From positions 682,001 to 746,000 of the forward strand of contig CABDWT010000016.1 in assembly GCA_901456055.1 (NCBI GenBank): a DNA stretch of 64,000 nucleotides. Direction: 5' to 3'. Numbering within the stretch: position 1 is the first letter of the stretch; every line of letters begins with the position of its first letter. A model generated the notes under the pieces. The model saw only the letters and a program-made list of their open reading frames with translations. It was not told the origin of the DNA and made no database searches. Source of the stretch: Phytobacter ursingii. GTDB lineage: Bacteria; Pseudomonadota; Gammaproteobacteria; Enterobacterales; Enterobacteriaceae. This document shows, in pieces, positions 32,289 to 41,037 of the stretch. The translations under genes were made by a program, and so were the position numbers.

Positions 32289-33194
32289 ATGGTATCTTCC
32301 ACTTCCGCGTTACCTGCGTCTGCTACTCAGATTCATTACCACTATAAACAGGCGGGCGATGTTAACGTTTTCTATCGCGAGGCCGGTGATAGCACGGCGC
32401 CGATGCTACTTATGCTGCACGGCTTCGCAGGTTCATCGTTTATGTTTCGTGACCTTTTTAGCCAACTGGCCGATCGTTACCATCTGATCGCACCAGATTT
32501 GCCGGCCTTCGGTTTTACCGGGGTTCCGGAGAAGGGTAGCTATGCATACACCTTTGACCAGCTAGCAGAAACCATTGACCGGTTTACCGAGGAACTCAAT
32601 CTCGACGCCTATGCGCTGATGGTCCACGATTACGGCGCGCCTGTCGGATGGCGACTGGCAGCAGCACACCCGGAGCGGGTGACTGCGATCATTTCCCAGA
32701 ATGGCAATGCCTATGAAGAGGGGCTGGGTGAAGCCTGGGCACCTATTCAGCGGTACTGGCGCGAACCTACGCCGGAAAACCGCAAGGCACTGCAGGAATT
32801 CCCCACACCAGCTTCCATTAAATGGCAGTATCTCGAAGGGGTTACCGACCCGTCTCTGGTTTCGCCTGATGGTTACACGCTTGAAGGAATACAGGTATCC
32901 CGGCCGGGAAATGCGGAGATCCAACTGGACCTGTTGCTCGATTACGCCACGAATGTGGATAAATATCCCGCCTTTCAGCGTTATTTCCGTGAATACCAGC
33001 CACCACTGCTGGCCGTATGGGGGAAAAATGACCCGTTTTTCCTCGCGGCAGGCGCTAAAGCATGGAAACGTGATCTGCCGAAGGCAGAGATAAAGTTTTA
33101 TGACACGGGCCACTTCGCGCTCGAAACGCATGCTACCGAGATAGGTATGGACATTCGTGATTTTCTTGATCGGCATGTCCGCACGTCAGACTGA
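32289..33194 (+). CDS. Alpha/beta hydrolase of the epoxide hydrolase/haloalkane dehalogenase type
   Basis: Protein of 301 residues. Oxyanion motif LLMLHGFAGSSFMFRDLFSQ, nucleophile elbow ALMVHDYGAPVGWRLAAAHP, acid in LLAVWGKNDPFFLAAG and catalytic His in FYDTGHFALETHATEI. The elbow has H-D-Y-G, so the nucleophile is Asp, as in epoxide hydrolases and haloalkane dehalogenases, not Ser. The cap domain lies roughly at residues 138-215. No signal peptide, so cytoplasmic. Divergent from a CGNR regulator and followed by a strong terminator; single-gene unit. Substrate unknown. Confidence 0.87.
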   Translation: MVSSTSALPASATQIHYHYKQAGDVNVFYREAGDSTAPMLLMLHGFAGSSFMFRDLFSQLADRYHLIAPDLPAFGFTGVPEKGSYAYTFDQLAETIDRFTEELNLDAYALMVHDYGAPVGWRLAAAHPERVTAIISQNGNAYEEGLGEAWAPIQRYWREPTPENRKALQEFPTPASIKWQYLEGVTDPSLVSPDGYTLEGIQVSRPGNAEIQLDLLLDYATNVDKYPAFQRYFREYQPPLLAVWGKNDPFFLAAGAKAWKRDLPKAEIKFYDTGHFALETHATEIGMDIRDFLDRHVRTSD

Positions 33195-33201
33195 CGCCCC
33201 T

Positions 33202-33237
33202 CCCGGCAGAGCGGCCTAATATCCTGCCGGGTTTTTT
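33202..33237 (+). terminator. Rho-independent terminator after the hydrolase gene
   Basis: CCCGGCAG (33202-33209) pairs with CTGCCGGG (33224-33231), followed by six T. Strong stem, 8 bp past the stop. Confidence 0.9.
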
Positions 33238-33501
33238 CTCTGGCTGTGTTAATGCTCGTTGGCGTCACTCAGGTGGTACCACATTGCAACGGAAATACTC
33301 CGGATGGTTTCACACTCTGTAATACAATCACACTATTTTGAGGCGGTGTAATTTATTGATAATAAATAATAAAATTAACATTCATGTGGCTTGTTAATAA
33401 GGAAGTTCTGAAAAATAATTATAAATTGTAATATTTATACATGGCTTAAAAATGGCTTGATATGCTGTGTCTCTCTGGGAACAGGTAGACAGGAAAACAA
33501 C
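33238..33501. other. AT-rich promoter region of the pentapeptide/glycosyltransferase gene
   Basis: Strongly AT-rich, especially 33350-33450. No gene. The composition suggests silencing by H-NS and recent acquisition of the downstream gene. Confidence 0.4.
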
Positions 33502-34707
33502 ATGCTTTTAAACGAAAAAGCTGCGCCTTATGAAAAGGAATATAGGGTTAAGCGGCATGGCAATAAGAGCATTAAAGATATTTTTCTTAACAGCGACCAT
33601 CGTTTTAAGAATTATGCGGGATTAAATTTTAGAAACGCTGATTTTGCAGGTGAAGATCTGTCATTCAGCGATCTGAGAAATGCCGATTTTTCATATGCAT
33701 GTTTACGAGGCGCCAATCTTAGCTATTGTTCTTTAAAAGGAGCCATCTTTGATTATGCTAATTGTTATGGCGTGAATTTTACGGAAAGCGATCCTGAAAA
33801 TGCGAGTTTTTACAAAACGGTTTCAGAGTCAGAGACGTTATCGGATTCCGTCGTAAAACCCGACCTGCTGGTTTCAATCTATATGCCTACATGGAACCGA
33901 GAGGCGTTAGCAAAACGCGCAGTCGAATCAATTTTAAAGCAAGAATATACGAACTGGGAGTTAATTATCGTTGATGATTGCTCTCCAAATTATCTTAACC
34001 TTCAGGGGTTTATTGAAGGACTGGCGGACTCACGCATAAAATACATCAGGAATGATTATAACTCCGGCGCTTGTGCTGTGAGAAATCAAGCCATTAAGCT
34101 GGCTAAGGGTGAATTCATTACGGGCATTGATGATGACGATGAGTGGTTGCCAAATCGGTTAACGTCCTTTCTTAAGGATCAGCACAAACTCCATCAGCAC
34201 GCGTTTTTGTATGCTGATGATTATATTTGTGATACATCAGGCTATCTTTCGCTGGAGAGCTTGAGGATTTATCCAAAACCAGATTATAACCAGCAATTAT
34301 TTAATAAAAAGAACATAGTCGGCAATCAGGTCTTCACGTTAACATCGCGTTTGCAGACTATTCTTTTTGATACGCAGCTTGCTGCTGCGCAAGATTATGA
34401 CGCTTTTTATCGACTTGCTGAGCAATATGGTGGACCTTTTAAAATAAAAATGGCCACGCAGATTCTTTATGTAAACCACGGTGAAGTAAGAATCACGGCT
34501 TCGCGGAAAAAATTTTCAGGTTATTTCTCTTTTTATAAGAAGCACAGCAGTAAGTTTGACAAGTCAAGCAGGAAGTATCAGCTTTTTACCCTCTATTATA
34601 TTCGCAAGAAACCAATGTCTTTTCGGGTTTTCAGGCGCTTATTGTGCTTGCGCAATGTTAAGCGCTACATGATGCTTCATACCGTATTTAAAGATAAGAA
34701 ATTTTAA
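33502..34707 (+). CDS. Pentapeptide-repeat/family 2 glycosyltransferase fusion
   Basis: Protein of 401 residues; the ATG at 33502 follows AGGAAAACA. Residues about 35-85 form pentapeptide repeats (NYAGLNFRNADFAGEDLSFS, DLRNADFSYACLRGANLSYC, SLKGAIFDYANCYGVNF), a right-handed beta-helix. From about residue 115 a GT-A glycosyltransferase follows: LLVSIYMPTWNREALAKRAV, NWELIIVDDCSPNYLNLQGF, GACAVRNQAIKLAKGEFITG and the metal-binding DxD region in GIDDDDEWLPNRL. No membrane helices are evident; the C-terminus is very basic. The gene is low GC and stands alone, suggesting transfer. It likely modifies a surface polysaccharide or protein; acceptor unknown. Confidence 0.8.
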   Translation: MLLNEKAAPYEKEYRVKRHGNKSIKDIFLNSDHRFKNYAGLNFRNADFAGEDLSFSDLRNADFSYACLRGANLSYCSLKGAIFDYANCYGVNFTESDPENASFYKTVSESETLSDSVVKPDLLVSIYMPTWNREALAKRAVESILKQEYTNWELIIVDDCSPNYLNLQGFIEGLADSRIKYIRNDYNSGACAVRNQAIKLAKGEFITGIDDDDEWLPNRLTSFLKDQHKLHQHAFLYADDYICDTSGYLSLESLRIYPKPDYNQQLFNKKNIVGNQVFTLTSRLQTILFDTQLAAAQDYDAFYRLAEQYGGPFKIKMATQILYVNHGEVRITASRKKFSGYFSFYKKHSSKFDKSSRKYQLFTLYYIRKKPMSFRVFRRLLCLRNVKRYMMLHTVFKDKKF

Positions 34708-35080
34708 AACGTTACATGCTCACATTGTCGGGGTATGTTTGCAGGGTTTTAACGTTATTTAATTTGCGCAATTACGCCCGCAGGCATGAATCTGCACAGC
34801 GTCACGCACATACGTCCCGACACCTTACATAGCAGAGAGAAGAGTGAAGTGTTACGTGTAGCTTATTGCGCGCGCTTACTTTCCTGTTCCCCGGTTCATC
34901 CCGATTTCCGCCATTCAGGATGAACCGGGGGCAACATCCTCTGTTTTCGCCACGTTATACGCCACCCGATAATCCCCCTTGTTTTCGCCGCGCATGGCAC
35001 CCCTGGCGTCATATCGTTCTGCCCCTGTCGTCAGCCGTGTCATCGTAAAAAATCTCATCTCTGCTTTACATTTTATTCAT
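34708..35080. other. Intergenic region upstream of the iron-uptake operon
   Basis: Contains a long inverted repeat (34889-34930) and no convincing gene. Confidence 0.45.
34889..34930. repeat. 13-bp perfect inverted repeat
   Basis: CCCCGGTTCATCC (34889-34901) and GGATGAACCGGGG (34918-34930) are exact inverted arms with a 16-nt loop. There is no T-run, so it is not an ordinary terminator. It may be a hairpin element or the remains of a small inverted-repeat insert. Confidence 0.6.
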
Positions 35081-35099
35081 GATATTGATAATCATTATC
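35081..35099 (+). promoter_or_regulatory. Fur box
   Basis: GATATTGATAATCATTATC matches the Fur 19-bp consensus GATAATGATAATCATTATC at 18 of 19 positions. It lies about 85 bp upstream of the receptor start and predicts iron-repressed expression of the operon. Confidence 0.9.
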
Positions 35100-35182
35100 A
35101 AAATATTTCTTATTGTTGTTATTTGTTTCTCTTACGGAATGATCCCCAAAAACGTGGGGAATAATTATTGAGGGTTGTTTGC

Positions 35183-37279
35183 ATGAGATTTTCCCCTTTA
35201 TACGGCGCGATGGCTCTGGTCTTCACCTCGCCGCTTTATGCGCAGGAAGCGACAAGTCGTGATGATGAACTGATTGTTAGCGCGACGCGTAACCAGGGAT
35301 CGCGTAATGATTCCCCCCAGGTCATAAAGGTCATCAGCGAAAAAGAAATTGCCCAACAACGGCAAATCACCTCAGACACGTCACAAATTCTCAGCAATTT
35401 ACTGCCATCATTTTCGCCGCCGCGGCAGAAGATGTCCGGCAGTGGGGAAACGCTTCGTGGGCGTACGCCGCTGGTGATGATTGACGGTATTCCACAGTCA
35501 AACCCGCTGCGTCCAACCGGACGCGAAATGCATACCATTGACTCGTCGATGATTGAGCGTATTGAGGTGATCAAAGGAGCAAACGCCAGCAACGGCGTCG
35601 GCGCAACGGGAGGGGTGATCAATATCATCACGAAACGGGCGCAGCCGGGCAGCGTAAACCAGCATTTCAGCGTCGAAACTACCACCCCTACGGCGGAGTT
35701 TGACCGCGATACGCTGGCGTATAAAACCAACTACAGCATCAATGGCAGTGAAGAGTATATCGACTACCTTTTTTCGTTGAGCTATGAAGATCAGGGCCTG
35801 TTTAAAGACGCGAACAACCACGCCATTGGCGTTGATAACACGCAGGGCGACCTGATGGATTCCCGCGCGTGGGACATGCTGGCTAAGGTGGGGTACTGGC
35901 TGGATAACGATCAGCGTATCCAACTCAGTCTCAATCGTTACCGTCTGAAAAATAAAGATAACTACGTTAGCGTGAGGGGAGACCGTGATGCTGGCGTGCT
36001 CACCACGTCGGTTAAGGGCAACCCGGAAGGCAGTGCTCCCCATAACGATGTCTGGACTGTGGGCACAACCTACGATAACTACAATCTCGCGGGCATGAAG
36101 CTGACGGCACTGGCTTACTATCAGCGCTATGAAGCCTTGTTTGGCGCAACCAACTCCTCCTCTTTCCAGGATCCTGCCATCGCGCCCATTGGGACCCTCT
36201 ATGATCAGAGCCGGGCTTATACCGACAAATACGGCAGTAAAATCGCGCTGACCAGGGATGATATCTGGGATGATCGCATCAAAGCGACACTGGGTTTCGA
36301 TACTCTGTTTGATAGCTCAAAGCAGGATTTGTGGTCAACCGGGCGCACCTATGTGCCGGAAATTAATTACACCGACCTGTCTCCCTTCCTGCAACTGGAA
36401 TTTGCCCCCGTCGAGTCGGTGAAATTAAGCGGCGGCGTGCGCTATGAGTACGCGCGTCTGAAGATCGACAATTACCAAACGGTATGGGCGAATGACCGTG
36501 TGAAAGTGGAGGGCGGAACACCGTCTTTCGACCAGACGCTCTATAACGCAGGTGTGGTATGGACCCCCATTGAGCCGCTCAGCCTCTTTGCCAGCTACAG
36601 CGAAGGCTTTACCGTGCCGGATGTCGGACGCGTACTGCGTGGCATCGATACGCCGGGGATTAAACTCAATGATTACAGCGGGTTGCAGCCGATCGTCACT
36701 AAAAACAGTGAAGTTGGATTCCGGGTACAGCAAGCCCCGTTTGATTTTGAGGCCAGTTATTACAAATCCACCTCGAAACTGGGGAGTCGTGTGGAACTGG
36801 TCAATGATGCGTTTGTCGCTCGTCGCGAAAAAACGGAGATTGACGGCGTGGAAATTAGCGCGGGCTACAGCCCCAATGCGGACCACAAACTCACCGTCGC
36901 CTGGTCGCACATGCGTGGTCGCTATGACAGCGATGACAACGGCAGCCTTGATGCAAAACTCGATGGACTGAATATCTCCCCGGATCGCATCATCGCCAGC
37001 TGGTCAGCCAACTGGAATGCTGAGTTGAGTACATTCCTGCAGGCTAACTGGGCGTTAAGTAAAGAATTCGATGACGCAGAGAAAGACTTTTCCGGCTATG
37101 CGCTGGTGGATGCTGCCGTGGGCTACAAACTGCCTTACGGAAAGTTAAATCTCGGCATCTCTAACCTGCTGAATAAGCAGTACATTACCTACTATTCCCA
37201 GAGTGCCTCTGTCGACCCGGACCGCTATTTTGCGGGACGCGGGCGCACAGCCACGCTCGGCTACAGTATTGATTTTTGA
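35183..37279 (+). CDS. TonB-dependent ferric-siderophore receptor (IutA-like)
   Basis: Outer-membrane receptor of 698 residues. The start at 35183 gives a signal peptide (MRFSPLYGAMALVFTSPLYA) cut before QEATSRDDELIVSA; a TTG at 35168 is unlikely. The TonB box is likely DELIVSAT. The plug contains LRGRTPLVMIDGIPQSN and SMIERIEVIKGANASNGVGA followed by TGGVINIITKRAQPG. The barrel ends in YSIDF with the typical C-terminal Phe. Overall organisation resembles IutA, the aerobactin receptor, so a hydroxamate or citrate-hydroxamate siderophore is plausible; the FhuF-type reductase at the operon end agrees. First gene of a six-gene operon under a Fur box. Confidence 0.87.
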   Translation: MRFSPLYGAMALVFTSPLYAQEATSRDDELIVSATRNQGSRNDSPQVIKVISEKEIAQQRQITSDTSQILSNLLPSFSPPRQKMSGSGETLRGRTPLVMIDGIPQSNPLRPTGREMHTIDSSMIERIEVIKGANASNGVGATGGVINIITKRAQPGSVNQHFSVETTTPTAEFDRDTLAYKTNYSINGSEEYIDYLFSLSYEDQGLFKDANNHAIGVDNTQGDLMDSRAWDMLAKVGYWLDNDQRIQLSLNRYRLKNKDNYVSVRGDRDAGVLTTSVKGNPEGSAPHNDVWTVGTTYDNYNLAGMKLTALAYYQRYEALFGATNSSSFQDPAIAPIGTLYDQSRAYTDKYGSKIALTRDDIWDDRIKATLGFDTLFDSSKQDLWSTGRTYVPEINYTDLSPFLQLEFAPVESVKLSGGVRYEYARLKIDNYQTVWANDRVKVEGGTPSFDQTLYNAGVVWTPIEPLSLFASYSEGFTVPDVGRVLRGIDTPGIKLNDYSGLQPIVTKNSEVGFRVQQAPFDFEASYYKSTSKLGSRVELVNDAFVARREKTEIDGVEISAGYSPNADHKLTVAWSHMRGRYDSDDNGSLDAKLDGLNISPDRIIASWSANWNAELSTFLQANWALSKEFDDAEKDFSGYALVDAAVGYKLPYGKLNLGISNLLNKQYITYYSQSASVDPDRYFAGRGRTATLGYSIDF

Positions 37280-37284
37280 CGCAG

Positions 37285-37305
37285 ACCGCCCCGTTGTGGG
37301 GCGGT
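37285..37305 (+). promoter_or_regulatory. Intercistronic hairpin between receptor and binding protein
   Basis: ACCGCCCC-GTTGT-GGGGCGGT forms a strong 8-bp stem ending 4 bp before the next ATG. It lacks a T-run. It could dampen translation or act as a stop for mRNA decay so that the receptor is made in excess over the transporter. Confidence 0.6.
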
Positions 37306-37309
37306 ATCA

Positions 37310-38224
37310 ATGATGATGAAAAATACATTCTCATTTTCTCTGACGCGTCGACGCATACTCCAGTCACTGTTGCTGGGTGTCGCCTCACCGACGTTATTTG
37401 CCCGTCAACCGGCCATGCCGCGCGCCGTGTCACTGTTCCAGGGGGCGACCGACAGCCTGGTCGCACTGGGTGTCACCCCCGCAGGCATTGTTGAGTCATG
37501 GACGGAGAAACCGGTTTATCACTATCTGCGCCCGCAGCTTTCCGGCGTCCCGCAACTCGGCCTCGAAACGCAGCCTGCGCTGGAAAAAATCGTGTTGCTC
37601 AAGCCGGATATCATTTTTGCATCCCGTTTCCGTCACCAGGATATCGCGCCGCTGATGCGGAAAATTGCCCCTGTTGCGCTACTGGATGATGTGTTTGAGT
37701 TCAGGAAAACGCTGACGGTAGTGGCCGAAAACCTGGCAATGAAGAGCGCCGCAGGGCTTCTGCTTGAACGCTGGGATGCACGTGTTGCCTCGCTGCGAAA
37801 CCTTATCCCGGCGCGATTTGATACGGCGAACGGGCCGCAGGTCTCGGTGATTGAAGTACGTCCGGATCATATTCGTAGCTACGTTGCACGAAGCTTTCCG
37901 GGCTCGGTGATGTCTGAACTGGGTTTTACCTGGAATGAACAGGCGATGCAGGCGCAAAGCGCATCGTTGCGTTTCTCTGGTATGGAGAATATTCCCTTGC
38001 TGGACGCCGATATCTTTTTCATTTTGCTGCGGGCAAATAGCCCGGCGATCGCCCGGCAGTATCAAACGCTAACGGCACATCCTCTCTGGCAGCAGATGCG
38101 GGCGGTGAAAGCGGGGCAATTATGGGTCGTGGACAGCGTGCCCTGGAGTTTGTCCGGGGGCATTTTGGGGGCGAATCAAATCCTGATCGATGTCGAATAT
38201 GCGCTAATCAGGGGGCGGCGATGA
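37310..38224 (+). CDS. Siderophore ABC transporter, periplasmic binding protein
   Basis: Protein of 304 residues; three successive ATG codons at 37310, 37313 and 37316 are possible starts. The N-terminus has a twin-arginine type signal (SLTRRRILQSLLLGVASPTL), unusual but known for FhuD/FecB-like proteins. The cluster A-type fold is seen in AVSLFQGATDSLVALGVTPA, LETQPALEKIVLLKPDIIFA and LLDADIFFILLRANSPAIAR. It would deliver ferric siderophore to the FecCD-type permease. It overlaps the next gene by 4 bp (ATGA). Confidence 0.88.
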   Translation: MMMKNTFSFSLTRRRILQSLLLGVASPTLFARQPAMPRAVSLFQGATDSLVALGVTPAGIVESWTEKPVYHYLRPQLSGVPQLGLETQPALEKIVLLKPDIIFASRFRHQDIAPLMRKIAPVALLDDVFEFRKTLTVVAENLAMKSAAGLLLERWDARVASLRNLIPARFDTANGPQVSVIEVRPDHIRSYVARSFPGSVMSELGFTWNEQAMQAQSASLRFSGMENIPLLDADIFFILLRANSPAIARQYQTLTAHPLWQQMRAVKAGQLWVVDSVPWSLSGGILGANQILIDVEYALIRGRR

Positions 38225-39207
38225 GAGGAAGATTTCTACTTTCTGGTCTACTGCTGGCGGTGATGGCGGTGGTCAGTATGATGACGGGCGCCCACTTTTA
38301 TACCTTCGCGCAATTAATAAAAGCGCTGTCTGATGCGGACCCGACCAGCGCGGTGGATACCATTATTCGTACTTCACGTCTGCCGCGTACCCTGCTGGCG
38401 ATGGGCGTGGGGGCATTTCTGGCGGTGGCGGGCGGGTTAATGCAGGCGCTGACCCGTAACCCATTAGCCTCACCGGGGCTGTTTGGCGTTAACGCAGGTG
38501 CGGCGTTAATGATTGTGCTGGTAGGCAGTTTTTTTGCCGTTATCTCCCCCTGGCTAACATTGTGGCTGGCATTTACCGGCGCCTGCGCCACCGGCACGCT
38601 GGTCTGGTTTAGCAGCCGTATCAGCAAAGGACAGCTCAACCCATTGCGCCTGGTGCTGGCGGGCGTTGCCATTACCGCACTGTGTAATGCCTTTACGCAG
38701 GCAATACTCGTCGTCGATCAGGAAACGCTCGATACCATGCTGTTCTGGCTGGCGGGCAGTCTTGCGGGTAATGATCTGGCGCAGCTTTACCCGCTGCTGA
38801 TTCCCGGCGTGCTGCTGGTGGTCGCTGCCTGCCTGTTTGCCGGGCAAATGAACGTGCTGAATGCCGGCGAAGAGATAGCCCGTGGACTCGGGCTCAACAT
38901 CGCCCTGGTCCGGCTGCTGGCAAGCGTGCTGGTGGTTGGGCTGGCCGGCTGCGCTGTGGCGCTGGCGGGCAGTATTGGCTTTGTCGGGCTTATCGTCCCG
39001 CATATTGCGCGTCAGTTGTTTGGCAGCGACCTGCGCCAGTCGCTGCCGGCCAGTGCCTTGCTCGGCGCGTTGCTGCTACTGGTTGCAGACATTGCCGCCC
39101 GGGTGGTGATTTTGCCGCAGGAAGTCCCGGTCGGGGTGATGACGGCACTTATGGGCGCGCCGTTTTTTATTTTGCTGGCGCAGCGCAGGGGAGAACATGC
39201 CGGATAA
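38221..39207 (+). CDS. Siderophore ABC transporter permease 1 (FecCD family)
   Basis: Inner-membrane permease of 328 residues starting MRGRFLLSGLLLAVMAVVSM at 38221. FecCD motifs: RLPRTLLAMGVGAFLAVAGG, MQALTRNPLASPGLFGVNAG, GIALVR-like GLGLNIALVRLLASVLV and FVGLIVPHIARQLFGSDLRQ (the ATPase coupling loop). It starts within the stop of the binding-protein gene (ATGA) and overlaps the next permease by 11 bp. It pairs with the next protein to form the channel. Confidence 0.9.
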   Translation: MRGRFLLSGLLLAVMAVVSMMTGAHFYTFAQLIKALSDADPTSAVDTIIRTSRLPRTLLAMGVGAFLAVAGGLMQALTRNPLASPGLFGVNAGAALMIVLVGSFFAVISPWLTLWLAFTGACATGTLVWFSSRISKGQLNPLRLVLAGVAITALCNAFTQAILVVDQETLDTMLFWLAGSLAGNDLAQLYPLLIPGVLLVVAACLFAGQMNVLNAGEEIARGLGLNIALVRLLASVLVVGLAGCAVALAGSIGFVGLIVPHIARQLFGSDLRQSLPASALLGALLLLVADIAARVVILPQEVPVGVMTALMGAPFFILLAQRRGEHAG

Positions 39208-40228
39208 CCAACTCTTCCGTCTGGGGCCATTTTCACGCCCGTTCTCCCGGCGTTTGCTGCCGGTGTTACTGGGGTGTTCACTCCTCACCATGCTCGTGAC
39301 TCTCGTGGCGCTGAGTATCGGCGATGTGACGATTTCGCTGCCGCAAACTTTTTGGCTTCTGTTCCAGCCCGACGACCGACCACAACGTTTTATCTTGCAT
39401 GAGTTGCGTTTGCCCCGCGTGGCGCTGGCGCTGCTGGCCGGCGGTGGATTAGGGATGTCCGGGCTCATCATGCAGACACTGGTGCGAAACCCGCTGGCCT
39501 CGCCGGATACTCTGGGCGTAACGACCGGGGCAAGCGCCGGTGCGCTGATTTGGCTCTCTTTTTTCAGTCTGCAATACGGCAGCGCATTGATGCCCTGGGC
39601 GGCGATGGCGGGAGCGGCCTGCGCTGTTGGGCTGATTTTCCTGCTGTCATGGCGTAAAGGGCTGACGCCACTGCGCCTGATCCTGACCGGTGTCGGTGTG
39701 TCGGCGCTGGCGGGGGCGGTCGTCACCTTCGTTCTGGTTCTCAGTCCGCTCACCACCACCTTTTCCGCCTGGGTGTGGCTAAGCGGCAGCGTCTATGCCG
39801 CGACCTGGGATAAAGTGCTGAAACTGCTGATGATTTATCTCTGGGCGCTCCCGTTGCTGCTTTTTTTGCTGCGCTACCTGAAAACATTGCAATTGCATGA
39901 TGAGCTGGCAAGCGGACTCGGCGTGCGAGTACACCCCCTGCGGGTGCTGCTGTTACTCGGCTGCGTAGTCCTCTCCGGCGGGGCGATTGCGCTGGTGGGG
40001 GCCATGGCATTTGTCGGATTGATAGCGCCGCACATTGCCCGACTGGTGGTGCGTAACGGCTTTTTTGGTCAGGCATTTGTCACTGTTTGCGGTGGGGGCT
40101 GCATGGTGGTCACGGCTGATCTGCTGGCGCGAACCCTGTTTCGGCCCGCCGATCTGCCGGCCGGGATTTTTGTGGCGCTGGCCGGCGCGCCGTTCTTTTT
40201 ATTGCTGCTCATCCGGCAGCGAACGTAA
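39197..40228 (+). CDS. Siderophore ABC transporter permease 2 (FecCD family)
   Basis: Permease of 343 residues. It has the same motif series as its partner: LRLPRVALALLAGGGLGMSG, IMQTLVRNPLASPDTLGVTT, LGVRVHPLRVLLLLGCVVLS and AFVGLIAPHIARLVVRNGFF. Nine to ten predicted membrane helices. Homologous to FecD/FepG. Overlaps the upstream permease by 11 bp; 14 bp to the ATPase gene. Confidence 0.9.
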   Translation: MPDNQLFRLGPFSRPFSRRLLPVLLGCSLLTMLVTLVALSIGDVTISLPQTFWLLFQPDDRPQRFILHELRLPRVALALLAGGGLGMSGLIMQTLVRNPLASPDTLGVTTGASAGALIWLSFFSLQYGSALMPWAAMAGAACAVGLIFLLSWRKGLTPLRLILTGVGVSALAGAVVTFVLVLSPLTTTFSAWVWLSGSVYAATWDKVLKLLMIYLWALPLLLFLLRYLKTLQLHDELASGLGVRVHPLRVLLLLGCVVLSGGAIALVGAMAFVGLIAPHIARLVVRNGFFGQAFVTVCGGGCMVVTADLLARTLFRPADLPAGIFVALAGAPFFLLLLIRQRT

Positions 40229-40242
40229 CTGATGAGGAAAAC

Positions 40243-41037
40243 GTGTCTCTCACAACCCAAAAGCTGAGCATCAGCTACCAGCAGCAGCAGGTGATCGATT
40301 CGCTGGATTTAGCCCTGCCAGCCGCCAAAGTGTCGGTGCTCATTGGTAGCAACGGCTGCGGTAAAAGCACGCTACTAAAAGCTATGGCGCGATTGCTGAC
40401 GCCGCAGTCAGGTACGGTCATTCTTGAGGGGGTGGACATTCACACCAGCAATACGGCGCAGATTGCCCGCAAACTGGCCATTCTCCCGCAAACGCCCGTT
40501 GCACCGGAGGGCATCACCGTGCGCCAGCTGGTCAGTCTTGGGCGTTTTCCTTACCAGAACTGGTTGCGTCAGTGGTCAATAGACGATGAACAGCAGGTGG
40601 AGGAGGCGTTACGCCTGACGGGAATCGCAGCCCTGCAGCATCGTCCGGTGGATGCGTTATCCGGCGGGCAGCGTCAGCGGGTGTGGATTGCCATGACGCT
40701 GGCGCAGGCGACGAACACCGTGTTGCTGGACGAGCCGACAACCTACCTGGATCTGGCGCATCAGATAGAGATTCTGGAATTGTTGCGCGGACTCAACCAG
40801 CAGCAGGGCAAAACCATTGTGATGGTCCTGCATGACCTGAATCTGGCCTGCCGCTATGCCGATCATCTGGTGGCCGTACATCAAGGCAGGATATATGCAC
40901 AAGGGACGCCAAAACAGGTCATGACGGAAACCCTTGTGAGAGAGGTGTTTAATCTGCGCTGTCGGATTATTGACGACCCCTTTTTCCATACGCCGCTGTG
41001 CATTCCTTTTCCGGGAAAAACGCATGCTGACGAGTGA
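40243..41037 (+). CDS. Siderophore ABC transporter ATPase (FepC/FecE type)
   Basis: Protein of 264 residues starting at GTG 40243 with GATGAGGAAAAC upstream. Walker A is LIGSNGCGKSTLLKA, the signature is ALSGGQRQRVWIAM, Walker B is NTVLLDEPTTYLDLAHQIEI, and the switch His is in VLHDLNLACRYADHL. It energises import of the ferric siderophore through the two FecCD permeases. Its 3' end overlaps the FhuF-type gene by 14 bp. Confidence 0.92.
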   Translation: MSLTTQKLSISYQQQQVIDSLDLALPAAKVSVLIGSNGCGKSTLLKAMARLLTPQSGTVILEGVDIHTSNTAQIARKLAILPQTPVAPEGITVRQLVSLGRFPYQNWLRQWSIDDEQQVEEALRLTGIAALQHRPVDALSGGQRQRVWIAMTLAQATNTVLLDEPTTYLDLAHQIEILELLRGLNQQQGKTIVMVLHDLNLACRYADHLVAVHQGRIYAQGTPKQVMTETLVREVFNLRCRIIDDPFFHTPLCIPFPGKTHADE

